From Macrococcoides caseolyticum (GTDB lineage: Bacteria > Bacillota > Bacilli > Staphylococcales > Staphylococcaceae): a DNA stretch of 37,425 nucleotides. The stretch is taken from positions 1-37,425 of the forward strand of contig NZ_JAHCPS010000014.1 of assembly GCF_021366795.1 (NCBI RefSeq), read 5' to 3'. Of the stretch, positions 9,218 through 18,669 are shown one piece after another. Within the stretch, counting starts at the first letter, position 1, and each line of letters opens with the position of its first letter. The notes under the pieces were generated by a model that did not search any database, was not told the DNA's origin, and saw nothing but the letters and a program-made list of their open reading frames with translations. The position numbers and the translations under genes are program-made.

Positions 9218-9991
9218 GTGTTAATCGATACACACGCCCATTTAAATGCAGACCAATATGAAGAAGATTTACAAGAAGTGATTGATAGAGCTCGTGCTAA
9301 TGGGGTTGATCGTATGATAGTTGTAGGCTTTGACGAAATAACGATTAACCGCACGATGAAGCTCATTGATGCATACGATTTTGTGTATGGTGTGATAGGA
9401 TGGCATCCAGTTGATGCCATTGATTTTAATGATGAGTATTATGAATGGATAAAAGAACTGTCTAAGCACCCTAAAATTGTAGCAATAGGTGAAATGGGAC
9501 TTGATTATCATTGGGATAAGTCGCCAAAAGCAATTCAAAAAGAAGTGTTTAAGCGTCAAATTAAGCTCGCTAAAGAAGTGGATTTACCCATTGTAATCCA
9601 TAATCGAGAAGCAACTGCAGATGTGATTGACATCTTAAAATCTGAAGGTGCAGCTGAAGTGGGTGGCGTAATGCATAGTTTCAGTGGAAGTCCTGAAACA
9701 TGTGATGAAGTCTTGAAATTAAACTTTATGATTTCACTTGGTGGTCCAGTAACGTTTAAAAATGCTAAACAACCGAAAGAAGTTGCCAAACATGTGCCCT
9801 TAGATAAATTGATTATTGAAACAGATGCACCCTATTTAACGCCGCATCCATTTCGTGGGAAACGTAATGAACCAATGCATGTTAAACTTGTTGCCGAAGA
9901 GATTGCGAAACTTCGAGGTATTACTCATGAAGAAGTCGCCATACAAACCACGAAAAATGCAGAATTGTTATTTGGTGGGTTAGGAAAATAA
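9218..9991 (+). CDS. tatD: TatD family metal-dependent deoxyribonuclease
   Basis: TatD proteins (YabD in Bacillus) are TIM-barrel, metal-dependent 3'-5' nucleases of the amidohydrolase superfamily, linked to DNA or RNA turnover. The metal ligands are visible in order: HAH near the N-terminus (IDTHAHLN), the glutamate in GEMGLDYHW, histidines in VIHNREA and MHSFSG, and the aspartate in ETDAPYLTP. At 257 residues it is full length. The start is GTG with AAGGAG 7 bases upstream. It lies 22 bp after metG and probably shares its transcript. Its stop codon is inside the following terminator stem. Confidence 0.95.
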   Translation: MLIDTHAHLNADQYEEDLQEVIDRARANGVDRMIVVGFDEITINRTMKLIDAYDFVYGVIGWHPVDAIDFNDEYYEWIKELSKHPKIVAIGEMGLDYHWDKSPKAIQKEVFKRQIKLAKEVDLPIVIHNREATADVIDILKSEGAAEVGGVMHSFSGSPETCDEVLKLNFMISLGGPVTFKNAKQPKEVAKHVPLDKLIIETDAPYLTPHPFRGKRNEPMHVKLVAEEIAKLRGITHEEVAIQTTKNAELLFGGLGK

Positions 9992-10020
9992 GTAGAGACT
10001 TTTGTCTCTGCTTATTTTTT
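9987..10020 (+). terminator. Terminator after tatD
   Basis: A 13-bp stem with one G-T wobble (AATAAGTAGAGAC with GTCTCTGCTTATT), a TTTT loop and a following T run form a strong Rho-independent terminator closing metG-tatD. Confidence 0.9.
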
Positions 10021-10101
10021 ATCTAAAAATAACCCTATCCATTTTAAAAATATCAAGTATAATTGTAATATTGTATATATAAGCTAAAAGGAAAGATTGA
10101 T

Positions 10102-11542
<1,441 letters not shown>

Positions 11543-11546
11543 AATA

Positions 11547-11575
11547 TTGACAAGCGTAATTTAAATTGATAAAAT
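11547..11575 (+). promoter_or_regulatory. Upstream sigma-A promoter of veg
   Basis: TTGACA, 17 bp, TAAAAT gives a good sigma-A promoter beginning five bases after the rsmA stop. It is the first of two tandem promoters for veg. Confidence 0.65.
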
Positions 11576-11586
11576 TAAAAATTTTA

Positions 11587-11615
11587 TTGACTATTTATAT
11601 GCAAAGTGCTATAAT
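11587..11615 (+). promoter_or_regulatory. Strong sigma-A promoter of veg
   Basis: TTGACT, 17 bp and a perfect TATAAT predict a start near 11622, only about 20 bases before the veg ATG. The Bacillus veg promoter is known as one of the strongest vegetative promoters. Confidence 0.88.
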
Positions 11616-11640
11616 TTAAGGCATAGTGAGGTGGGTTTCT

Positions 11641-11904
11641 ATGCCAAAAACATTAGTAGACATCAAAAAAATTCTTGATTGTCAGTTAGGAAATCAGATT
11701 GTACTAAGAGCTAATGGAGGACGTAAAAAGTTAATTGAGCGCCGTGGAGTGCTTAAAGAAACTTATCCATCAGTTTTCGTGGTCGAGTTAGACCAGGATA
11801 AACATAATTTTGAACGTGTGTCATATACATATACCGACGTATTGACCGAAAACGTGCAAGTAACATTTGTAAATGATCAGCAAGAAGAATTTCTTGTACA
11901 ATAA
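11641..11904 (+). CDS. veg: Veg protein
   Basis: This is an 87-residue member of the Veg (DUF1021) family, abundant in vegetative Bacillus cells, where it promotes biofilm matrix gene expression. Its biochemical role is unsettled. The conserved core is visible: [40 protein letters not shown] and [14 protein letters not shown]. The ATG at 11641 is preferred to the in-frame GTG at 11626 because the family starts with a short MxKTL and the GTG lies near the predicted transcription start. The RBS is a weak GAGGTGGG. Two tandem promoters and a terminator make it a single-gene unit. Confidence 0.94.
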   Translation: MPKTLVDIKKILDCQLGNQIVLRANGGRKKLIERRGVLKETYPSVFVVELDQDKHNFERVSYTYTDVLTENVQVTFVNDQQEEFLVQ

Positions 11905-11909
11905 TTTAT

Positions 11910-11942
11910 AAGACCTATTCCTAAAAGGAGTAGGTCTTTAAT
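11910..11942 (+). terminator. Terminator after veg
   Basis: A 13-bp stem with one wobble (AAGACCTATTCCT with AGGAGTAGGTCTT) and a three-base loop is followed by a T-rich stretch. Confidence 0.85.
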
Positions 11943-11988
11943 TTTTATATGTTATTTTATATTTTCTCAAAGTGTCACGTATGACTTG

Positions 11989-11997
11989 TGATAAAAT
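11989..11997 (+). promoter_or_regulatory. Candidate extended -10 promoter for ispE
   Basis: TGATAAAAT is an extended -10 element 32 bases before the ispE start, in the gap after the veg terminator. No convincing -35 box is present. Confidence 0.4.
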
Positions 11998-12029
11998 GAA
12001 ATTAAATCTTTTTTTAGTGAGGAATTATT

Positions 12030-12881
12030 ATGATTTATGAAAATGCTTCTGCAAAAATTAATTTGACGTTGGATACTTTGTATAAACGTGAAGATGGTTA
12101 CCATGAAGTTGAGATGATTATGACGACAGTGGATTTATATGATCGTTTAACTTTAGAAAAGCGTGAGGATAAACAAGTTGTTCTAAAAATCGAGCATTTA
12201 TATGTCCCTAGCGATCATCGAAATTTAGCTTATAAAGCAGCGAAGATGATGATTGATAAATATAATCTGCCATGTGGTGTAACGATTACTTTGGATAAAA
12301 CAATTCCAATTGCAGCAGGTCTTGCAGGTGGTTCAAGTGATGCAGCAGCAACTTTCCGAGGTATGAATCGCCTTTTTGATTTAGGGTTATCCCTTGATAC
12401 ACTTGCTGAACATGCAGCTGAAATTGGTTCGGACATATCGTTTTGTGTTCATGGTAAAACGAGCCTCTGTACTGGGCGAGGAGAGAAGCTTGAACATTTG
12501 CCCAAACCTCCTGCATGTTGGGTTGTTTTAGCTAAGCCGGATATCAGTGTGTCGACTCAGGAAGTTTACACTGCGCTAGACTTAACAAAACCACATAAAG
12601 CAATTAATAGTAAGGCATGTGCTAAAGCGATTGAAGAAGGAAATTATAGTGAGATGATTCAACATCTTGGTAATCGATTAGAGCGTGTCACTATAGAAAT
12701 GCATCCGATTATTCAAACCTTAAAAGATACGATGATGAAAGCGGGAGCTGATGTTGCAATGATGAGTGGGAGTGGCCCGACTGTATATGGGTTAGCTGCT
12801 AAAGAGCGCCAGGCTAAAAGCATCGTTAACGCTTTGAAAGGTTGCTGTAAAGAAGTTTATATGGTTAGAATGCTTGGGTGA
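12030..12881 (+). CDS. ispE: 4-(cytidine 5'-diphospho)-2-C-methyl-D-erythritol kinase
   Basis: IspE is the GHMP kinase of the MEP isoprenoid pathway. The 283-residue protein shows ASAKINLTLD at the N-terminus, the ATP-binding GHMP motif PIAAGLAGGSSDAAA at about residues 91-105, and the C-terminal MSGSGPTVYG. Staphylococci make isoprenoids by the mevalonate route and keep IspE as an isolated relic, so other MEP genes would have to be found elsewhere for this to be the pathway enzyme. That point is recollection. It lies directly upstream of purR, as in Bacillus. Confidence 0.94.
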   Translation: MIYENASAKINLTLDTLYKREDGYHEVEMIMTTVDLYDRLTLEKREDKQVVLKIEHLYVPSDHRNLAYKAAKMMIDKYNLPCGVTITLDKTIPIAAGLAGGSSDAAATFRGMNRLFDLGLSLDTLAEHAAEIGSDISFCVHGKTSLCTGRGEKLEHLPKPPACWVVLAKPDISVSTQEVYTALDLTKPHKAINSKACAKAIEEGNYSEMIQHLGNRLERVTIEMHPIIQTLKDTMMKAGADVAMMSGSGPTVYGLAAKERQAKSIVNALKGCCKEVYMVRMLG

Positions 12882-12886
12882 TTTAA

Positions 12887-12899
12887 TAATCCGAACGTT
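12887..12899 (+). promoter_or_regulatory. PurBox operator upstream of purR
   Basis: TAATCCGAACGTT agrees closely with the Bacillus PurBox consensus AWWWCCGAACWWT, with the CCGAAC core intact. It covers the -35 area of the purR promoter, whose -10 (TATAAT) is at 12916-12921. Autoregulation by PurR is the likely meaning. I do not see the inverted second box found at some pur operons. Confidence 0.7.
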
Positions 12900-12941
12900 T
12901 GTGTTATATTTAACATATAATATGCGTAAAGAGGGATGTTT

Positions 12942-13769
12942 ATGAAATTTAAAAGAAGTGAAAGAATCGTTTATATGACGAGTTATCTGTTAAGTCACCC
13001 TAATGAATTAGTACCATTAACGTACTTTGTTGATAAATTTGGACAAGCGAAATCTTCTATTAGTGAAGATGTACAGATTATAAAAGATACATTCATAAAA
13101 GAAGAAATAGGTACCATTACGACGACAGCAGGCGCAAGTGGTGGTGTAACGTTCAAACATAAGATGTTTTACAAAGAGGCAGACCAATTGATTACGCAAC
13201 TTTGTGAAATGCTTCAGGAAAAAGAACGCTTATTGCCAGGTGGCTATTTATTTATGTCTGATTTAGTTGGTTCTCCGAGGCTACTCAACCAAGTAGGGAA
13301 ATTAATCGCAACAATGTATATGGATGAAGAATTAGATGCGGTTGTAACCATTGCTACAAAAGGTATTTCACTAGCTAATGCAGTTGCTAACATTTTGAAT
13401 TTACCGGTAGTTGTTATTCGTAAAGATAATAAAGTAACTGAAGGCTCGACAGTTTCTATAAACTATGTTTCAGGTTCTTCACGAAAAATCGAAACCATGG
13501 TATTATCAAAAAGGACATTACCTGAAGGCTCGAGGGTACTGGTTGTAGATGACTTCATGCGTGCAGGAGGATCCATTACGGGTGTGATGAATTTGATGAA
13601 TGAGTTTAAAGCAACCGTGAAAGGGGTAACAGTCTTAGTAGAATCAAAAGAAGTTAAAAATCGCTTGATTCAAGACTACACCTCTTTAGTGAAATTATCT
13701 GACGTTGATGAATATAATCAGTCTTTTACAGTTGAAAAGGGTAATTGCTTAGACAAATTTTCTAAATAA
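12942..13769 (+). CDS. purR: Purine repressor PurR
   Basis: PurR represses purine synthesis and salvage genes and is released from DNA by PRPP. The 275-residue protein has an N-terminal winged-helix domain (KRSERIVYMTSYLLSHP and SSISEDVQIIK) and a C-terminal phosphoribosyltransferase-fold domain. That domain has the PRPP-binding loop VLVVDDFMRAGGSI at about residues 194-207 and the conserved DNKVTEGSTVSINYVSGSS. AAAGAGGG places the start at 12942, not at the ATG two codons earlier, and Bacillus PurR also begins MKF. It lies 16 bp before ridA, whose product family clears enamines, and together with spoVG forms a conserved cluster. Confidence 0.96.
   Translation: MKFKRSERIVYMTSYLLSHPNELVPLTYFVDKFGQAKSSISEDVQIIKDTFIKEEIGTITTTAGASGGVTFKHKMFYKEADQLITQLCEMLQEKERLLPGGYLFMSDLVGSPRLLNQVGKLIATMYMDEELDAVVTIATKGISLANAVANILNLPVVVIRKDNKVTEGSTVSINYVSGSSRKIETMVLSKRTLPEGSRVLVVDDFMRAGGSITGVMNLMNEFKATVKGVTVLVESKEVKNRLIQDYTSLVKLSDVDEYNQSFTVEKGNCLDKFSK
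13721..13744 (+). promoter_or_regulatory. Possible sigma-B-type promoter for ridA-spoVG
   Basis: Inside the end of purR, GGGTAA matches the sigma-B -10 pattern GGGWAW. It has a weak -35 (GTCTTT) 12 bp upstream. In Staphylococcus aureus the yabJ-spoVG pair is sigma-B dependent, which is why this was examined. The -35 match is poor. Confidence 0.3.
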
Positions 13770-13784
13770 AAAGGAGATATCATC

Positions 13785-14162
13785 ATGAAATCTATTTTCA
13801 CAAAAAATGCACCAGCAGCAATCGGACCATATAGTCATGCAGTAGTTGTTAATAATATGGTTTATACAAGCGGTCAAATTCCGTTAACAGTTAATGGTGA
13901 CCTTGTAAGTGATGACGTTCAGGCGCAAACAAAACAAGTGTTAGACAACTTATCAGCTGTATTAGAAGAAAGTGGTTCAAATTTAAATTCAGTTGTAAAA
14001 ACAACGATTTTTATTAGTGACATGAATGATTTTCCAGTCATCAATGAAGTTTATGGCGAATACTTCAATGAACAATTACCAGCAAGAAGCTGTGTAGAAG
14101 TAAGTCGTTTACCTAAAGATGTGAAAGTGGAGATTGAAGCGGTAGCTCTGAAAGATAAGTAG
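13785..14162 (+). CDS. ridA: RidA family enamine/imine deaminase (YabJ)
   Basis: RidA proteins hydrolyse reactive 2-aminoacrylate and related imines produced by PLP enzymes. The 125-residue protein has the family's IGPYSHAV start, VYTSGQIPL, and the C-terminal [12 protein letters not shown] segment with the substrate-binding arginine, then VEIEAVA. AAAGGAG precedes the ATG. Bacillus names it yabJ, where it is needed for full PurR regulation. It is followed 36 bp later by spoVG and is probably co-transcribed with it. Confidence 0.96.
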   Translation: MKSIFTKNAPAAIGPYSHAVVVNNMVYTSGQIPLTVNGDLVSDDVQAQTKQVLDNLSAVLEESGSNLNSVVKTTIFISDMNDFPVINEVYGEYFNEQLPARSCVEVSRLPKDVKVEIEAVALKDK

Positions 14163-14198
14163 ATTTTTAACTTACATTTAATTAGGAGGCTATCTAAG

Positions 14199-14576
14199 AT
14201 GAAAGTCACAGATGTTAGAATGAGAAAATTAGCTACGGACAGTAGAATGAAAGCTTTAGTATCAATTACCCTAGACGAAGCATTTGTTATACATGATTTG
14301 CGTGTAATCGAAGGAAATAATGGTTTATTTGTTGCAATGCCTAGTAAACGTACAGCAGACGGAGAATTTCGAGATATCGCACATCCAATTAATAGTGAGA
14401 TGCGTCAGGAAATTCAGGCAGCTGTCATGAAAGTTTACGATGAAACTGAAGCGATTGATCCGAGCGAGTTAGGTAAACAAGGTAGCGTTGACACTGCTGA
14501 AGATGCGACAAGTGAGGCATCACCTAACTTAGTAGAATCTGATTCTGAAACATCAGTTGAAGAAGATTTAAAATAA
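14199..14576 (+). CDS. spoVG: SpoVG, RNA/DNA-binding regulator
   Basis: SpoVG is a small site-specific nucleic-acid-binding protein. In staphylococci it acts downstream of sigma-B on capsule, virulence and envelope genes; in Bacillus it affects septation during sporulation. The conserved domain covers residues 1-85: [41 protein letters not shown] and [13 protein letters not shown]. The tail after about residue 90 is acidic and serine-rich, making the protein longer (125 residues) than the roughly 100 usual in relatives. AGGAGG is well placed. A terminator follows. Confidence 0.95.
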   Translation: MKVTDVRMRKLATDSRMKALVSITLDEAFVIHDLRVIEGNNGLFVAMPSKRTADGEFRDIAHPINSEMRQEIQAAVMKVYDETEAIDPSELGKQGSVDTAEDATSEASPNLVESDSETSVEEDLK

Positions 14577-14586
14577 TCGAATGAAC

Positions 14587-14622
14587 AGAGCGAGGGACTG
14601 AAAATGTCTTTCGCTCTTTTTT
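14587..14622 (+). terminator. Terminator after spoVG
   Basis: AGAGCGA and TCGCTCT pair, with GGGAC/GTCTT extending the stem by wobble and Watson-Crick pairs, and a run of six T follows. Confidence 0.85.
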
Positions 14623-14646
14623 GTTTTTCGTAAAAGTATTATATTA

Positions 14647-14655
14647 TGTTAAAAT
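14647..14655 (+). promoter_or_regulatory. Candidate extended -10 promoter for glmU
   Basis: TGTTAAAAT is an extended -10 element in the gap between the spoVG terminator and glmU. It predicts a leader of about 65 bases, which contains a small CAACT-N7-AGTTG inverted repeat. Confidence 0.4.
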
Positions 14656-14683
14656 AAAATTAACTGAACACAACTTTTCCTGA

Positions 14684-16084
<1,401 letters not shown>

Positions 16085-16158
16085 TAAGGTATAATATTAA
16101 GGGTTAGTATACAGAGCTGATAATTTATCATATAAAATCTAAATGGGGGCAACACACA

Positions 16159-17127
16159 ATGATGATGAACAATGAGTACAGAAATACGACACTAAAGATA
16201 TTCTCTTTAAATGCCAATCTTCCATTAGCAGAAGAAATTGCTAAAGAAGTAGGTATTCCGTTAGGCAAATGTAGTGTTAAACGCTTCAGTGATGGTGAGG
16301 TACAAATCAATATCGAAGAAAGTATTCGTGGTTGCGATGTATTTATCGTACAGCCAACGTCAAATCCTGTGAACGAACATTTAATGGAATTATTAATTAT
16401 GATTGATGCATTAAAACGTGCTTCTGCAGTAACAATTAACGTGGTAATGCCTTACTATGGTTATGCCCGTCAAGACCGTAAAGCGCGTAGCCGTGAGCCG
16501 ATTACAGCGAAGTTAGTAGCAGATATGATTGAAAAAGCAGGAGCAGATCGTGTGATTGCTTTAGATTTACATGCACCACAAATTCAAGGGTTCTTTGATT
16601 TACCAATCGATCACTTGATGGGTGTGCCGATTCTATCTGATTACTTTGAGGCGAAAGAAGATATTGATAAAGATGCTTTAGTTATCGTCTCACCAGACCA
16701 CGGTGGAGTGACGCGTGCGCGCAAAATGGCTGATCGCTTAAAAGCACCAATCGCCATTATTGATAAACGTCGCCCGAGACCAAACGTTTCGGAAGTTATG
16801 AATATTGTGGGAGATATTAACGGGAAAACTGCCATTATTATTGATGACATTATCGATACAGCAGGTACAATCACATTGGCAGCTCAAGCTTTAATTGATA
16901 AAGGTGCAAAAGAAGTTTATGCATGTTGTACACATCCTGTTTTATCAGGTCCTGCATACGAAAGAATTGAAAATTCAGCAATTAAAGAATTAGTTGTTAC
17001 AAATTCAATTTTATTACCTGAAGAAAATAAACCAGCAAAAATCAAACAATTATCAGTTGGTGAATTATTGGCACAAGCTATCGTTCGAGTGTATGAACAA
17101 GAATCAGTAAGTATTTTATTTGATTAA
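16159..17127 (+). CDS. prs: Ribose-phosphate pyrophosphokinase (PRPP synthetase)
   Basis: Prs converts ribose-5-phosphate and ATP to PRPP for purine, pyrimidine, histidine and NAD synthesis. Its product is also the ligand that controls PurR, encoded 3 kb upstream. The 322-residue protein shows [12 protein letters not shown] (ATP loop), [27 protein letters not shown] and the PRPP loop [13 protein letters not shown]. Three consecutive ATG codons (16159, 16162, 16165) are all possible starts; GGGGG lies 9-15 bases upstream, so the first or second is likely. A TATAAT at 16090-16095, just past glmU, could contribute a promoter, but no -35 box is clear. Confidence 0.97.
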   Translation: MMMNNEYRNTTLKIFSLNANLPLAEEIAKEVGIPLGKCSVKRFSDGEVQINIEESIRGCDVFIVQPTSNPVNEHLMELLIMIDALKRASAVTINVVMPYYGYARQDRKARSREPITAKLVADMIEKAGADRVIALDLHAPQIQGFFDLPIDHLMGVPILSDYFEAKEDIDKDALVIVSPDHGGVTRARKMADRLKAPIAIIDKRRPRPNVSEVMNIVGDINGKTAIIIDDIIDTAGTITLAAQALIDKGAKEVYACCTHPVLSGPAYERIENSAIKELVVTNSILLPEENKPAKIKQLSVGELLAQAIVRVYEQESVSILFD

Positions 17128-17139
17128 TTATAAATATGG

Positions 17140-17181
17140 ACAGATTAAATGTGGTGAAAGCCGCATTTAATCTGTTTTTTA
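17140..17181 (+). terminator. Strong terminator after prs
   Basis: A 15-bp stem with one wobble (ACAGATTAAATGTGG with CCGCATTTAATCTGT), loop TGAAAG and six T residues follow the prs stop. Confidence 0.92.
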
Positions 17182-17209
17182 TTTATTTAAAAAATAATCT
17201 ATTAAAAAT

Positions 17210-17234
17210 GTTTATACGAATGAAAGGTGGGTAT
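17210..17234 (+). promoter_or_regulatory. Sigma-B promoter of rplY/ctc
   Basis: GTTTAT, a 13-bp spacer and GGGTAT match the sigma-B consensus GTTTAA-N12-14-GGGTAT at 11 of 12 positions. The Bacillus ctc gene is a classic sigma-B target, so context agrees. Transcription would start near 17242, leaving a leader of about 107 bases. Confidence 0.85.
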
Positions 17235-17271
17235 ATATAAATTATGTGAAAAGCATTTAAGACAAATAAAC

Positions 17272-17328
17272 ACTTGCAAGCAGGTTAACACAACTGATGG
17301 GTAAGTGTAGGAGCGCATAAGAATGCGC
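17272..17328 (+). other. Structured leader of rplY/ctc
   Basis: The leader contains a clear hairpin, GCGCAT-AAGA-ATGCGC, at 17313-17328 just before the RBS. Upstream, ACACTT and AAGTGT can pair around an internal CAGGTT/AACTG stem. Its function is unknown. It may set translation or mRNA stability, and it is not a riboswitch I recognise. Confidence 0.45.
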
Positions 17329-17348
17329 ACAAAAGGAGTAATATTATT

Positions 17349-18017
17349 ATGACTAAATTAAAAGCGATTATTAGACAAGGTAAACAAACACGTTCAAGCT
17401 TAAACAAAGTAAGAGAAAGTGGATTTATTCCAGCGGTCGTTTATGGATACGGCGCAAAAAATACTTCTGTTAAAGTAGAAGAAGTAGAATTCATTAAAGT
17501 GATTCGTGAAGTAGGACGAAATGGTGTTATTGAATTAGGCGTAGGTTCAAACACAATTAAAGTTATGGTTTCAGATTATCAAATTAACCCAATCAAAAAT
17601 AAAATTACGCATATTGACTTTTTAGCAATTAACATGAAAGCTGAATTAACAGTTGATGTTGTTGTTAACTTAGTAGGAGAAGCAATCGGTGCTAAAGAAG
17701 GTGGCGTCGTTCAACAACCTTTATTCCAATTATCAGTTACAGCAACACCAGACGATATCCCTGAAAGCATCGAAGTTGACGTTACAGAATTAAATGTTGG
17801 GGATTCAATTACAGTTGGTGACTTAAAAGCAGATAAAGCTTACACAATCAACAACGAAGATGATGAAGCGATTGTATCTGTTGTACCTCCGACTGTTGAG
17901 GAACCTGCTGAAGGTGAAGAAGAAGCTGAAGGTGCTGAAGGTGAAACAGCGGAAGGTGCTGAAGAAACACCAGCAGCGCAAGAAGGCGAAGAAGCTACTG
18001 AAGAAAAAGCTGAATAA
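17349..18017 (+). CDS. rplY: Ribosomal protein L25, long Ctc form
   Basis: This general-stress form of L25 binds 5S rRNA loop E in the 50S subunit. The 222-residue protein has the L25 domain first (residues 1-90, including [14 protein letters not shown] and DFLAINMK) and then the TL5-type beta domain ([19 protein letters not shown], and DITELNVGD-like [12 protein letters not shown]). It ends in a tail of about 40 residues made of repeated [16 protein letters not shown] units, strongly acidic. AAAAGGAG precedes the ATG. It is under the sigma-B promoter described above and closed by a terminator. Confidence 0.96.
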   Translation: MTKLKAIIRQGKQTRSSLNKVRESGFIPAVVYGYGAKNTSVKVEEVEFIKVIREVGRNGVIELGVGSNTIKVMVSDYQINPIKNKITHIDFLAINMKAELTVDVVVNLVGEAIGAKEGGVVQQPLFQLSVTATPDDIPESIEVDVTELNVGDSITVGDLKADKAYTINNEDDEAIVSVVPPTVEEPAEGEEEAEGAEGETAEGAEETPAAQEGEEATEEKAE

Positions 18018-18027
18018 TACAACTATG

Positions 18028-18059
18028 AAAGAGGCATACATTGGTATGTCTCTTTTTTT
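18028..18059 (+). terminator. Terminator after rplY
   Basis: AAAGAGGCATAC pairs with GTATGTCTCTTT (one wobble) around ATTG, followed by a T run. The likely -35 of the pth promoter overlaps its right arm. Confidence 0.9.
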
Positions 18060-18069
18060 ATATTATAAT
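18041..18069 (+). promoter_or_regulatory. Sigma-A promoter of pth-mfd operon
   Basis: TTGGTA (18041-18046), 17 bp and a perfect TATAAT (18064-18069) predict a start near 18076, with the pth ATG at 18100. The -35 lies in the loop and right arm of the rplY terminator. Confidence 0.6.
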
Positions 18070-18099
18070 GGTATTAATGATTATTCGGAGGATTGGAAC

Positions 18100-18669
18100 A
18101 TGAAGTGTATCGTAGGGCTTGGTAATATCGGAAAGAAATATGAAAATACAAGACATAATATTGGTTTTATGGTGATTGATGAATGGATAAAAAAACACAA
18201 TATAGCGTTAGATAAGCAAAAGTATAAAGGTAATTATACTGTTGCTGTTATTAATGGGGAGAAAGTTTTGCTTATTGAGCCAATGACATATATGAATTTA
18301 TCTGGTGAAGCGGTGCGTCCGTTAATGGACTATTATAAAGTGGAAATTGAAGATTTAGTCGTACTTTATGATGATTTAGATATGCCGCAAGGGAGAGTAC
18401 GTTTACGTCAAAAAGGTTCTGCAGGTGGTCAAAATGGAATGCGTTCAATCATTCAACATTTAGGTACGCAGGATTTTAAACGTATTAGACTGGGTATAGG
18501 CCGTCCGGAGGGCCGTAAACCCGTCGTCGATTATGTACTACAAAAATTTAGTGATGATGAAATGATAACGATGCAAAAGGTGATTGATCATACTATCGAG
18601 GCGCTTGAAGCATATATTGCTGGAGAGAAGTTCGAGAATGTTATGAATCAATATAATGGTGATGTATGA
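18100..18669 (+). CDS. pth: Peptidyl-tRNA hydrolase
   Basis: Pth recycles peptidyl-tRNAs released early from ribosomes, an essential role. Bacillus calls it spoVC. The 189-residue protein shows [18 protein letters not shown] with the catalytic histidine at about residue 20, [11 protein letters not shown], the aspartate in VLYDDLDMP, and [19 protein letters not shown] is 7 bases before the ATG at 18100. The same reading frame stays open upstream through the rplY tail, but that extension is low-complexity shadow and crosses a terminator. The stop overlaps the mfd ATG (ATGA). Confidence 0.97.
   Translation: MKCIVGLGNIGKKYENTRHNIGFMVIDEWIKKHNIALDKQKYKGNYTVAVINGEKVLLIEPMTYMNLSGEAVRPLMDYYKVEIEDLVVLYDDLDMPQGRVRLRQKGSAGGQNGMRSIIQHLGTQDFKRIRLGIGRPEGRKPVVDYVLQKFSDDEMITMQKVIDHTIEALEAYIAGEKFENVMNQYNGDV

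Noticed and set aside
11626-11640. GTG start five codons upstream of veg
   Set aside because: It lies about four bases from the predicted transcription start and family members begin at the ATG.
16118-16130. Palindrome TGATAATTTATCA before prs as an operator
   Set aside because: It is short, pure A/T-rich sequence and not tied to a convincing promoter; such repeats are frequent by chance in AT-rich gaps.
17823-18041. Minus-strand open frames rich in F or in A, S and P opposite the rplY tail
   Set aside because: They mirror the repeated GAA-rich codons of the acidic tail and have no RBS or family resemblance.
17860-18099. Long upstream in-frame extension of pth rich in K and L
   Set aside because: It is the shadow of the acidic rplY tail in another frame and crosses a terminator and a promoter; the RBS and family start fix pth at 18100.
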